DNA from: Christensenellaceae bacterium | GTDB lineage: Bacteria; Bacillota; Clostridia; Christensenellales; Aristaeellaceae | Reading direction: 5' to 3' | Length of the DNA stretch: 64,000 nt | NCBI GenBank assembly: GCA_022510815.1 | Contig: JAFLST010000001.1 | Location: 111,035 to 175,034, forward strand | Shown: piece after piece, positions 8,799-18,493 of the stretch | How the letters are laid out: each line of letters opens with the position of its first letter | Position numbering within the stretch: position 1 is the stretch's first letter | Translations under genes and position numbers: made by a program | The notes under the pieces: model-generated | What the model was told of the DNA's origin: nothing | The model's database searches: none | Seen by the model: only the letters and a program-made list of their open reading frames with translations

Positions 8799-10499
8799 AT
8801 GGAGGAAGTCAACTTGGCGCTGAAACCAATCTTCGATAAATCCCCTCTCCTGTCCCTGAACGCGCTGGCTTTGCGCCCCGGACAGGCTCGCGTCTCTCTG
8901 CCCAGACTGTCGGCGCTTTACGCCATGACGGGCGACGCCGTTGGTCATCCCGCGCTGTGGGAGGGCGTGTTCCGTCTGGCCTGCATTGTAGAAGCGCACC
9001 CCATGGAGGAGCCCGTTGTCCGCTGGATCAGCGACGCGCTGGCCCATCAGGCGGAGGACGGTTCGCTGCCGGGTTCTGTCACCGAACAGGTGGCTTTGCT
9101 GCGCGCCGCGTGGGCCATGTATGAGCATGAGGCCAAGCGTCCGCTGCTGGAAAAGCTGGCGCTCTGGTGCGGCTGGGCCTGCGAGCACTGGGATATCGTG
9201 CTGGCGGATCAGGCTGTTCGCGTCTCCCCTGCCGACCTGATGGAGCTGCTGCTGGGGCTCTACCGCGTCACTGGCAAGAAGCCGCTGCTGCATCTCTGCG
9301 AGCGTCTGCGGGCCGAGGCCATGGACTGGAGCGGCGCGCTGCATACCTTCTCCGTTCAGCGGCCCATGAAGCGCATTATCGCGTGGGATGAGCTGGCGCA
9401 GGGCATGCGATCCGAGGAAGACCGCGAGTCCGGCTTCTACACGCGGCAGTATCTGACCTGTCACGGCGAGACCCTTGGCGACGGACTTCGCTGCTCCCTG
9501 ATGAGCGGCCAGTTCAGCGGCAGCGGCACGGAGCTCTCCGCGCCGAAGGCTGGCTGGGAGAAGATCAGCCGCTATCACGGCGCTGTCTGCGGCGGCATCA
9601 CGGCGGACGAGACCCTCGGCGGCGCGTCTCCCTCCTGCGCGGTGGACGCGGCTTCCCTCGGCGCGTGGGCGGAGGCCTTTGCGGCGCTGCGGGAGAACTG
9701 GGCCTTTGACGCGCTGGACACGCTGCTGCACAACGGCCTGCCCGCTTGCGTTGCCGACGGCAATCCTGTTGCATTCCAGCGGGTGAATGGCCTGGACGCG
9801 GACTGCGGAACCGCCGACTGCTACCATATCAGCGAGGGCGCGCAGCTGCGCGCCCTGAACCGCCTGTGCCGCGGGTATGCCGCCGCCATCAGCAGCGCCG
9901 TCACCATGAAGCCAGACGGACTGTCCGTAAACCTCTACGTTCCGGGACGCTATACCGTGCCGACGGAGCAGGGCGTGATCCGCCTGAATGTCGCGGGCCG
10001 GGATGGCAGCTGGGCCGTAACCGTGCATGCCCGCCAGCCCGTCAAGGCTGTGATTCGTCTGCGTGTTCCCGGATGGACGGATGAAGCCGCCGTCACGGTG
10101 AACGGCCTCGACATCGGCGATGACTGCGTTGGCATGAGCATCTCTCTTGACCGGACATGGCAGGACGGCGACCTCATCGCCGTTCGGTTTGGCTGCGGAC
10201 TGCGGGTGGTCGAGGGCTATCATCAGTCCGCCTGCGTCATGCACGGCAACAAGCTCATGGCCATGCCCGCCACCGCTGAAAGCGCATGGAACGCCGCGCT
10301 CTGCGGGGAACCGTCGCTCGAGGACGGCCATGTGACCGTGCCGCTTCGCCGCGTACCCGTATGGAACCGAAAGGACGCTGTGCCCGTCGATCTCCCGGTT
10401 TTGCCGGAGACCGAAGGCGAAACCTTTACCGCTGAGCTGCAGCCCTATGCGGACACGCCCAGCCGCATCGCGGTCTTCCCCCGGGGGAAGCAGGCATGA
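8799..10499 (+). CDS. diverged glycoside hydrolase family 127 (DUF1680)-like protein
   Basis: C-terminal half resembles GH127 (DGLSVNLYVPGRY...VKAVIRLRVPGWTDEAAVTVNG); canonical CCxxN motif not present. Confidence 0.6.
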   Translation: MEEVNLALKPIFDKSPLLSLNALALRPGQARVSLPRLSALYAMTGDAVGHPALWEGVFRLACIVEAHPMEEPVVRWISDALAHQAEDGSLPGSVTEQVALLRAAWAMYEHEAKRPLLEKLALWCGWACEHWDIVLADQAVRVSPADLMELLLGLYRVTGKKPLLHLCERLRAEAMDWSGALHTFSVQRPMKRIIAWDELAQGMRSEEDRESGFYTRQYLTCHGETLGDGLRCSLMSGQFSGSGTELSAPKAGWEKISRYHGAVCGGITADETLGGASPSCAVDAASLGAWAEAFAALRENWAFDALDTLLHNGLPACVADGNPVAFQRVNGLDADCGTADCYHISEGAQLRALNRLCRGYAAAISSAVTMKPDGLSVNLYVPGRYTVPTEQGVIRLNVAGRDGSWAVTVHARQPVKAVIRLRVPGWTDEAAVTVNGLDIGDDCVGMSISLDRTWQDGDLIAVRFGCGLRVVEGYHQSACVMHGNKLMAMPATAESAWNAALCGEPSLEDGHVTVPLRRVPVWNRKDAVPVDLPVLPETEGETFTAELQPYADTPSRIAVFPRGKQA

Positions 10500-11455
10500 C
10501 GACCATCCGTCTGGCCCCAATGGCCGGCATTACCGACTGGCCCTTCCGTCTCCTGTGCTTTGAGCAGGGCTGCGATGTGGCCTATACGGAGATGGTCAGC
10601 GCCATGGGTTACCTCTACGCGCCGCGAAACCATCCCGCGACCGTTTCCCTGCTGGAACGCCGTCCCGGCGAACCGAAGCTGATACTTCAGATTTTCGGCA
10701 AGGAAGCCGATCTGATGGCCCGCGCCGCTGAAGAGCTGTCAAGCCTTGGCCGCTACGACGGCATTGACATCAACATGGGCTGTCCGGCCCACAAGGTCGC
10801 CTCATCCGGCGAGGGCAGCGGCATGATGCGCAACCCCGAAAACGCGGAAAAGATCGTCCGCGCGGTGGTTAAGGCCAGCCATCTTCCCGTGTCGGTCAAG
10901 ATGCGGCTTGGCTGGGACGACCAGCACAAAAACGTCGTCGAGCTGGCGAAGATGTGCGAGGACGCTGGCGTTACGGAGCTGGCGGTTCATGGCAGAACAC
11001 GGATGCAGCAGTATTCCGGCTCCGCCGATTGGGGCATGATCGCCGAGGTCAAGCAGGCTGTGAGTATCCCGGTCTATGGCAACGGCGATATCTTCACCGC
11101 GGAGGACGGCGTACGGAAGCTGCGTGACAGCGGTGTGGACGGTCTGCTGATCGGTCGCGGTGCGCTGGGCAATCCGTGGCTGTTCCGACAGATCAAGGCC
11201 GTGCTGGACGGAGAAACGGTCTGCGAACCGACCATTCAGGAGCGCATTGATACCGCCCTGCGGCACTACGACATGCTGCTCTCATGGAAGCCGGAGCGCG
11301 TCGCCGTCAACGAGATGCGCAAGCATGTCGGATGGTATATCCACGGTCTGCGCGGCGCGGCACAGATGCGCAACCGAATCAACGCCATCCTTGACCCTAA
11401 TGAAGCGAAGGAAACGCTGCAATTATATATGAAGGAAACAATGTCGAATCCCTGA
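10496..11455 (+). CDS. dus: tRNA-dihydrouridine synthase
   Basis: LAPMAGITDWPFRLLC...GIDINMGCPAHKV...ELAVHGRTRMQQYSGSADW...DGLLIGRGALGNPWLF. Confidence 0.95.
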   Translation: MTTIRLAPMAGITDWPFRLLCFEQGCDVAYTEMVSAMGYLYAPRNHPATVSLLERRPGEPKLILQIFGKEADLMARAAEELSSLGRYDGIDINMGCPAHKVASSGEGSGMMRNPENAEKIVRAVVKASHLPVSVKMRLGWDDQHKNVVELAKMCEDAGVTELAVHGRTRMQQYSGSADWGMIAEVKQAVSIPVYGNGDIFTAEDGVRKLRDSGVDGLLIGRGALGNPWLFRQIKAVLDGETVCEPTIQERIDTALRHYDMLLSWKPERVAVNEMRKHVGWYIHGLRGAAQMRNRINAILDPNEAKETLQLYMKETMSNP

Positions 11456-11470
11456 AAGAAGGTATGTCTT

Positions 11471-12892
11471 ATGCGCCGCATTCTGCTGGGCCTGCTGGCG
11501 ATGGTCTGCTGCCTGACGCTGGCCGCGCCAGCACTGGCTGAGGTAGCCTTCCTGCCCATGATCTCGCTCCGGGATCTGGAAACCATGCCGCTGGAGCTGA
11601 CGCTGTCGGCAGAGGTCACGGCATACGCGCCCTTTGGCGAGGACAGACTGCCACAGCTCACCAATCTGATGAAGCATCTGGCCCTGCACATCACTTGGCA
11701 GCCGCTCATCGACGAGACGCAGAGCACCGTCGCCGTGCTGGTGGACGGCGAGGAAGCACTGAGTCTGGGCCTGCAGGAGACCGCACAGGGCGGCATGGCG
11801 CAATTCTCTGTCCTGCCGAACACCACCTACGCGGGTGCCGACCCGCTTTCCCTGCTGCTTGGCATGTCTCCGGAGCCCCTGAGCATCTTCGGCATCGACG
11901 GCTCTGAATCCGCGTGGCTGGAGGAAGGATACGAGCTTCTGAACGCCATCGGCGAGGGACTCGCATCCTACCGCACCGGCGAAAGCAAGATCAAAACTGA
12001 GATCAAAAACATGGGCACGGCCCGACTCAAGCAGGACTACACGATTCCCAAGAGCGAGACAGAAGGCTTGTCTGCTCTTCTGGCTGGTCTGTGTCCCGAG
12101 GGGCGGCTCAAGGAGCTGATCTCCGGGCTCGTCTTCTCAGGCAAGCAGACCCTGCGCGTGTACCGTGACGCAGACGACGCCCCTCTGCGCATTGAGTGGA
12201 CAGGAAACTGCGGCGTCGACGAGGATCATCTGCGCGACGTGACGTTCACATGGCGGCTCCGGCGCGATGACACGGCCTACCGTGATGAGGTGACCCTGAC
12301 CTCTCCTGCCCTGCGCGGCAGCGACAACAACCGGCTGACTTGGAACTGCGCCATCGCGCCCAACAAGAGCGGCCAAATGGTGCTGAGCGGCAATCTCAGC
12401 TATACCCGCACCGAGAATAAGCAGAAGACCATCCTGACCGGCGAGTACAAGCTGACCTCCGAGGACGAAGGCTCCGGCACCCGCGTGACCGGCTCGGCGA
12501 CCATCTCTCAGCAGCTCCCCGGCGCGGACAAGGCGACCGGCTACACCTTTGAGCCCAATCTGCTGTTCACCGGCGACAGCAATATCCCTGCCATGGAGGG
12601 CACGCTGACCGTCTCGAGCCTGTTGGGGAAAACAACGCTCGATCAGGCCATCATCACGCTGGATATGCGGCGCACCGGCTACACAAGCTGGCAGATGCGT
12701 CAGGAAACCGTCAACCTCTCCCTGCTGGACGCCGCTTCGCAGGAAGCAGCCCGCGATCAGGTGACGAGCGCCATCTCCTCCGCCTTTATCCGGCGGCTGG
12801 CGCTTCTGCCCCGGGAGGATCTGGATTATCTGTTTATGGATTTGCCGGAGGAAACCGTTCAGGCCATCATCTCCGCAGCCCAATCCGATTAA
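11471..12892 (+). CDS. secreted protein of unknown function (1 of 3 tandem)
   Basis: Signal peptide MRRILLGLLAMVCCLTLAAPALA; 473 aa, no recognised domain; followed closely by two similar-sized secreted ORFs. Confidence 0.8.
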   Translation: MRRILLGLLAMVCCLTLAAPALAEVAFLPMISLRDLETMPLELTLSAEVTAYAPFGEDRLPQLTNLMKHLALHITWQPLIDETQSTVAVLVDGEEALSLGLQETAQGGMAQFSVLPNTTYAGADPLSLLLGMSPEPLSIFGIDGSESAWLEEGYELLNAIGEGLASYRTGESKIKTEIKNMGTARLKQDYTIPKSETEGLSALLAGLCPEGRLKELISGLVFSGKQTLRVYRDADDAPLRIEWTGNCGVDEDHLRDVTFTWRLRRDDTAYRDEVTLTSPALRGSDNNRLTWNCAIAPNKSGQMVLSGNLSYTRTENKQKTILTGEYKLTSEDEGSGTRVTGSATISQQLPGADKATGYTFEPNLLFTGDSNIPAMEGTLTVSSLLGKTTLDQAIITLDMRRTGYTSWQMRQETVNLSLLDAASQEAARDQVTSAISSAFIRRLALLPREDLDYLFMDLPEETVQAIISAAQSD

Positions 12893-12907
12893 GGAGGTGC
12901 TTCCATC

Positions 12908-14422
12908 ATGAGGAAGTCGATTCGTATCCTTTGCCTGCTTCTTTGCCTGCTTCTGACCTGCTCCACGGCGCTGGCGGCAAGCTACACGCTGCCCGAAAAG
13001 ATCAACCGGCAGATTTCGTCCGGCAGCGGCGTCAAGGGAGCCGTTACGCTGGCTGTCGCAGGCGGTTCCGAATGGCTGGATCTGCTGCTGCCCTTCACCG
13101 GCTCTGATCTGCAGATTCGCTACATTGTCAAGGACAATCAGTTTCAGGGCCAGCTCTATGCCCTTGACGATCAGGATCAGCAGCGCGCCCTGACGCAGGT
13201 GTACGGCGATGGCGAGCACATTTATCTGCGCTCTGATCTGCTTCCCGACACCATGCTTTCCCTGCCTGCCGGCAGCGGCCTTATGGACGCGCTCTTTGGC
13301 AGCGAGGACGGAAACCCGACCTACTACTCCGTTGTTCGGGCGCTGCTGAGCGTTCCTGACGAGAAATGGGAATCCGATTGGGCGCCTGTGCTGGAGCCCT
13401 ATGAAGCCGCCCTTGAGCAGTGGCTGACCGATTTCGCGTCGGAGCCCAGCATCACGCAGACGGACAACGGCACCTCCAGCATGACCCTGCGCTACACCAT
13501 TCCCGCCGATGCGCTCAAGTCTGCCATGAAGGACCTGATGCGCCAGTTCCTGCAGGACAGTGCGCTGATGGACCTCGTTCTTCCGCTTCTCTCCGAGGCG
13601 CAGCAGGCCGCTTACATGAACCCCGCTATCAGCTATTTCTACGACGCGGTGATCGACGCTCTTCCCCTGCAGGGCGAGCTGACCATGACGCGGGTGCTGT
13701 CCACCCGCGGCGATGTGCTGGAATCCACGCTTGTCATGCCCCTGCCGGATAATCAAAACGGCTGGTCGACCCTGACCTGCGCAATGACTGACCGCGAGAC
13801 CACGCTGACGCTCACGGGCCCTGAACAGTCCGTCACGCTGATCACGAAGGAAACCGCCGTCATGAGCGACCGCACCACTTGGGACGGCATCTTCCGCTAC
13901 CTGCCCGCAGAGGGCACGCCCATTTCGGCTTCCTTCTCGCTGATCAAGCAGTTCTCATCCTACACGGATGAGGCGGAAGGCCGCGCCCATGAGATCACCA
14001 ACTGGAGCCTGACCGCCAAACCCGACCTGTCCCATCTGGCTCAGAACGATCCGGCCCGCGCGACCTATGCCGAGTTTGAGGATATCGTAATCTCGCTCAG
14101 CACCCACTTCTACAGCCGCGAGCACCTCAATGACCCCACCACGCTGGAAGCGACGCTCTCCGCGCAGCTCCCGTCCCTGTCGCTGGACATGGCCATGGCG
14201 CTGCGGACGACAAGTCCTTGGGTGCTCAGCGACCTGCCCACCACTGACGGCGAACTGCTGCTGGAGCTGACGCCGGAGCGCGTGGCGGAGCTGCTTGCCG
14301 GATTCTCCCGCAACGCGGCGCTGACCATGACCTCCTTGACGGAACAGACCACCGCAGAGCCTGAAACCGAAACGGAGACGGAATCTTCTGCCGAACCAAC
14401 CCTCGTGCCGCCGGCACAGTAA
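12908..14422 (+). CDS. secreted protein of unknown function (2 of 3 tandem)
   Basis: Signal peptide MRKSIRILCLLLCLLLTCSTALA; 504 aa; Thr/Glu-rich C-terminus. Confidence 0.8.
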   Translation: MRKSIRILCLLLCLLLTCSTALAASYTLPEKINRQISSGSGVKGAVTLAVAGGSEWLDLLLPFTGSDLQIRYIVKDNQFQGQLYALDDQDQQRALTQVYGDGEHIYLRSDLLPDTMLSLPAGSGLMDALFGSEDGNPTYYSVVRALLSVPDEKWESDWAPVLEPYEAALEQWLTDFASEPSITQTDNGTSSMTLRYTIPADALKSAMKDLMRQFLQDSALMDLVLPLLSEAQQAAYMNPAISYFYDAVIDALPLQGELTMTRVLSTRGDVLESTLVMPLPDNQNGWSTLTCAMTDRETTLTLTGPEQSVTLITKETAVMSDRTTWDGIFRYLPAEGTPISASFSLIKQFSSYTDEAEGRAHEITNWSLTAKPDLSHLAQNDPARATYAEFEDIVISLSTHFYSREHLNDPTTLEATLSAQLPSLSLDMAMALRTTSPWVLSDLPTTDGELLLELTPERVAELLAGFSRNAALTMTSLTEQTTAEPETETETESSAEPTLVPPAQ

Positions 14423-14435
14423 GGAGCGCTACTAT

Positions 14436-15818
14436 ATGAGACGACTGCTCGCCTGTCTGCTGGCGCTGATGCTCCCCTGCTGCGCTCTGGCGGAAACCTA
14501 TGCCATAAACTGGACGGCAGACGTATCGGCAGACGGCCTGTCCATGCTGCTTGATCTGTCGGAAGAATCTCTCGGCAGCGATACGCCGTTCCTCTCCGCC
14601 AGACAGATCGCCGCGCTTGCTGAGATGCTGAGCGGGTTATCCGCAACGTTTTATGTCAACGAATCCGGAGATCGGCTCAAGCTCGTCATGTCCTATCAGG
14701 ATGAGGAATTGATCGAATTCGACGGTCAGTCCACGGAAGACGCTGCGCTATGCGCCACCAACATCCTCAAGGATATGCTGCTGACCATGCCCATTGACCC
14801 GGCGCTGAACGATGCGCAGGCAGCTGCTGAACAGGCATGGGAAAACCAGCCGTGGATAGATTTATGTAAGCGGTACACCCTCTTCGCTGACGTCTGGGAG
14901 GCTTCAATCGACGCGTCGATTGAATACGGTGCCTTTGCGGGCGACGCCTATTCGGGGGGAAAGAGGAGCTGGACATACCGCTTTGACGAGCGGGATATCG
15001 CCGTTCTTCTTGAATCCATCGTCACGGCTGAGCTGTCCGACAATCTTGCCGCGCTGCTGACCTACTACGGACTGACGCAGTTTGACGACCCCGACGGTCT
15101 GACCGATTTTCTCTACAAGCGCGTGCATGACGCCTCCCTGCGCAACCAGTACCGTTATGTGCTCCGTATCGTGGACGACGGCAGCGATGATCCGGAGCTC
15201 GTGGGCATCTCCCTGCTGATCTATGAAAAGGACCGACTGATCGCTACCATATCCATGGGCGGCGATGAGAATGTCACGAACATGGTACTGGGCTATGGCA
15301 TCCATGGCATCAACTGCTATCTGGCGCTGACCCAGACGGACGATCCCACCGATGGGCCGAACCTGCTCGCGAAGTTCTGGCGCGACACAAACAAAGCCGG
15401 TTACTATGCCGCTTCCAGCAACGAAGACAATCTGCTTCTGTCAACCGAGCTGTATGTGGAAGCGAGCGACAGCGCCCTGTCCCTGCGGACCAAAGCCATC
15501 GGCGCCGCAACGCAGAACACACCCGTCGAGGCAGTGCTGACCGTCGTGGATACCCCGGACTTCGGCGACATTACGCTGTCCGTCAAACTCGCCGATCAGC
15601 AGCTGATGACTTCCAGCCTGACGTTCTCCTACGCCGAGGATATGCCGGACATGGAGAGAGACGGCCTTCTGGTCATTGACATTACGGATACCTCTGCGGA
15701 GGACGAGCGGACAATTGCTGATGCGCTGAACGAATCGGCCGGCGAACTGGCCGTGAAGCTGTTCCGCCTCCTGCCGCCGGAGATACTGACCATTTTCATG
15801 ATGCTCCCGCTGTTCTGA
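14436..15818 (+). CDS. secreted protein of unknown function (3 of 3 tandem)
   Basis: Signal peptide MRRLLACLLALMLPCCALA; 460 aa; C-terminus FRLLPPEILTIFMMLPLF. Confidence 0.8.
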   Translation: MRRLLACLLALMLPCCALAETYAINWTADVSADGLSMLLDLSEESLGSDTPFLSARQIAALAEMLSGLSATFYVNESGDRLKLVMSYQDEELIEFDGQSTEDAALCATNILKDMLLTMPIDPALNDAQAAAEQAWENQPWIDLCKRYTLFADVWEASIDASIEYGAFAGDAYSGGKRSWTYRFDERDIAVLLESIVTAELSDNLAALLTYYGLTQFDDPDGLTDFLYKRVHDASLRNQYRYVLRIVDDGSDDPELVGISLLIYEKDRLIATISMGGDENVTNMVLGYGIHGINCYLALTQTDDPTDGPNLLAKFWRDTNKAGYYAASSNEDNLLLSTELYVEASDSALSLRTKAIGAATQNTPVEAVLTVVDTPDFGDITLSVKLADQQLMTSSLTFSYAEDMPDMERDGLLVIDITDTSAEDERTIADALNESAGELAVKLFRLLPPEILTIFMMLPLF

Positions 15819-15836
15819 CGCGCACCCAACAAAAAA

Positions 15837-15867
15837 ACGCCCGGATGACAATCCTCCGGGTGTTTTT
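15837..15867 (+). terminator. intrinsic terminator (possibly bidirectional)
   Basis: aaaaaaacgcccggatgacaatcctccgggtgttttt between convergent genes. Confidence 0.8.
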
Positions 15868-15879
15868 CTGTGCACTGTT

Positions 15880-16839
15880 TTACATCTCGTAAGAATAGCG
15901 GAAGTCCATCTGCCTGCGGCACTCGTCCATCAGCTTCATCACGTCGATGGTGCTCTGGGCCGTGATATTCCCGCCGCTCGTCAGGCCGCCGCGAATCTCC
16001 TCGCCCACCCGCTCGAACTGCACGGCGTAATGCAGCGACGGATCCTCGAAGTGCTCGGGACGGTCGCTCTCCAGCACCGCGGCGCTGGCCATGTGGAAGT
16101 CCGGCACGCGGATGACGCCCTTCGTTCCTTCGATTTCACAGGTTTCCGGCAGGCCGACGTCAATGCCGATGTCCAGCTTTGCCGTAAAGCCCGGATAGCG
16201 CATATACACCGTCTCGTGGGAATCCACGCCGCCCCTCATCAGGCTGTCCGTGCACTCGATGCTCTCCGGCATGCCAAAGAGCTCATAGCAATAACGGATG
16301 TTGTATACGCCGATATCCAGCAGCGCGCCGCCAATCATCTCCGGGTCGCGAAGTCGCGGATGAGTGTCGTAGAGGTTCGGGGAAAAGCTGCAATAAACCC
16401 GCTTCACCTCGCCGATCCTGCCGCTCTGCAGCCAACCGCGGACAGTCTGCGCCACCTTGTTGTGCCATGTCCACATAGCCTCGGAAACATAGACCCCTTC
16501 CGTACGCGCAAAGGCCAGCACATCCTCCGCTTCCTGCACGTTGACCGTAAAAGGCTTCTCGCACAGCACAGGCTTATGATGCCGGACGCACAGCCGGATC
16601 AGCTCCGCGTGCATGTTGGGATTAACGGCGATGTACACGCCCTCGACCTCCGGCGCGAGAATCGCTTCTCTCGCCGTGGCGTAGGCCTTTCCGCCAAACT
16701 CCGCCACAAAAGCATCCGCCTTTTCCGGCGTGCGGTTCCATGCCGCGACGATGCGCCCCGCGCCCGCCTTGACCAGCTCCCGCGCCGTGGTGTGGGCAAT
16801 GCCGCCGCAGCCCAAATAGGCCCAGCCGAATGGTTTCAT
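15880..16839 (-). CDS. Gfo/Idh/MocA family oxidoreductase
   Basis: N-terminal Rossmann (WAYLGCGGIAHTTARELVKAG) and LCEKPFTVNVQEAEDVL. Confidence 0.93.
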   Translation of the reverse strand: MKPFGWAYLGCGGIAHTTARELVKAGAGRIVAAWNRTPEKADAFVAEFGGKAYATAREAILAPEVEGVYIAVNPNMHAELIRLCVRHHKPVLCEKPFTVNVQEAEDVLAFARTEGVYVSEAMWTWHNKVAQTVRGWLQSGRIGEVKRVYCSFSPNLYDTHPRLRDPEMIGGALLDIGVYNIRYCYELFGMPESIECTDSLMRGGVDSHETVYMRYPGFTAKLDIGIDVGLPETCEIEGTKGVIRVPDFHMASAAVLESDRPEHFEDPSLHYAVQFERVGEEIRGGLTSGGNITAQSTIDVMKLMDECRRQMDFRYSYEM

Positions 16840-16898
16840 GCTTCATACTCCTTTCAAAAAATCCCGCGGACGACAGGGCCCGCGGGAGGATGGTTCCG

Positions 16899-18290
16899 TT
16901 ACTTAGCCGCCTTGAGGAACTCGCAGTAGCAGCGGTATTCCTGCCACAGGTCGGCCTTGCTGACGATCTCATAGGGCGCGTGCATGCTCAGCACCGGCAC
17001 GCCGCAGTCGATGACGTTCATGCCATACTTGGCGCAGGTGAAAGCGATGGTTCCGCCGCCGCCCGCGTCAACCTTGCCGATCTCACTGGTCTGCCACGCC
17101 ACGCCCGCGTCGTCGAGGATGCGCCGGAGCTGAGCGATGAACTCAGGATTCGCGTCGCTGGCGCCAGACTTGCCGCCCCGGCCAGTGTACTTGTTGAAGC
17201 ACACGCCCTTGCCGAGGAACGCAGCGTTCTTGCGCTCAAACACACCAGCAAAGTTGGGGTCAAAGCCCGCGGAGACGTCGCTGGAGAGCATCAGGCTGTT
17301 CTGCAACGCGCGGCGCAGAGCCAGCGGATCATTCACGCCCAGCGCGGCAATCAGCTCGGCAACAGTATTCTCAAAATACAGGCTGTTCATGCCCGTTGCG
17401 CCGACGCTGCCGATCTCCTCCTTGTCGGTCAGCACCGCGCACAGCGTGCGCTCCGGGGTGCCTTCATAATCCAGCACCGCCGCCATGGAAGGATACGCGC
17501 AGACGCGGTCGTCATGGCCGTAGCCCAGCAGCATGCTGCGGTCGAAGCCCAGCTCGCGGCACTTGCCCGCCGGGACGATCTCCAGCTCCGCGGACAGGAA
17601 ATCCTCTTCCTCGATGCCGTACTTGTCCTTGAGGAGGTTCAGCAGGCCCGTCTTGACCGCGTCCTTCTCCTCGCCGGTGGTCGGCCGATGACCGATGATG
17701 AGGTTCAGCGCCTCGCCGTCGATCACCTTGTTCGCGGGCTGGGACATCTGATCCTGCGAGAGATGGATCAGCAGGTCAGAGAAGCAGAACACCGGATCGT
17801 CCGCGTCCTCGCCGACAGCGACCTCCACCTTGGTGCCATCCTTCTTCACCCACACGCCGTGGAGCGCCATGGGCTGGGTCACCCACTGATACTTTTTGAT
17901 GCCGCCGTAATAGTGCGTGTCCAGATAGCCGAAGCCCTCGTCCTCATAAACGGGATTCTGCTTGACGTCCACCCGGGGCGAGTCGATGTGCGCGCCGAGG
18001 ATGTTCATGCCCGCCGTGATATCCCCGCTGCCGATCACGAACAGCAGGATCGACTTGCCCATCCAGTCGCGGTACACCCGGTCGCCCGGCTTGAGGCCGC
18101 CACCCTGCGCGATGAGCGTCATCATATCGGTGAAGCCCTTCGCCTTCGCCAACCGGACGGACTCGGTCACGCACTCGCGCTCCGTCTTGCCCTTGTCGAG
18201 GAAGTCCCGATAAGCCGCGGCAAAGGCCTCCATGCGGGCGGTTTCTTCCTCACCGAGAATGTTCCACGCGTTTGTACGATACATGGTCAT
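16899..18290 (-). CDS. M18 family aminopeptidase
   Basis: NILGAHIDSPRVDVKQNPVYEDEGFGYLDTHYYGGIKKYQW; VLTDKEEIGSVGATGM; C-terminal HAPYEIVSKAD. Confidence 0.92.
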   Translation of the reverse strand: MTMYRTNAWNILGEEETARMEAFAAAYRDFLDKGKTERECVTESVRLAKAKGFTDMMTLIAQGGGLKPGDRVYRDWMGKSILLFVIGSGDITAGMNILGAHIDSPRVDVKQNPVYEDEGFGYLDTHYYGGIKKYQWVTQPMALHGVWVKKDGTKVEVAVGEDADDPVFCFSDLLIHLSQDQMSQPANKVIDGEALNLIIGHRPTTGEEKDAVKTGLLNLLKDKYGIEEEDFLSAELEIVPAGKCRELGFDRSMLLGYGHDDRVCAYPSMAAVLDYEGTPERTLCAVLTDKEEIGSVGATGMNSLYFENTVAELIAALGVNDPLALRRALQNSLMLSSDVSAGFDPNFAGVFERKNAAFLGKGVCFNKYTGRGGKSGASDANPEFIAQLRRILDDAGVAWQTSEIGKVDAGGGGTIAFTCAKYGMNVIDCGVPVLSMHAPYEIVSKADLWQEYRCYCEFLKAAK

Positions 18291-18493
18291 TCGTCTCCTT
18301 TATGTTGGATTCTTGATGTCTCCATTATACCGCCTTTGGCAGGAATTGCAAGCCCTCCCGTCCGGCAGGACATGAAAAGCACAGAAAATCCCCCCCATAA
18401 TGCGAAATTTTCCCTTTTCTCCCGGGCGAACCTGTGCTATACTAAGGAATGGAATGCACCTATGATTCTTGGCTATAAAGGAGAGACCTCATC

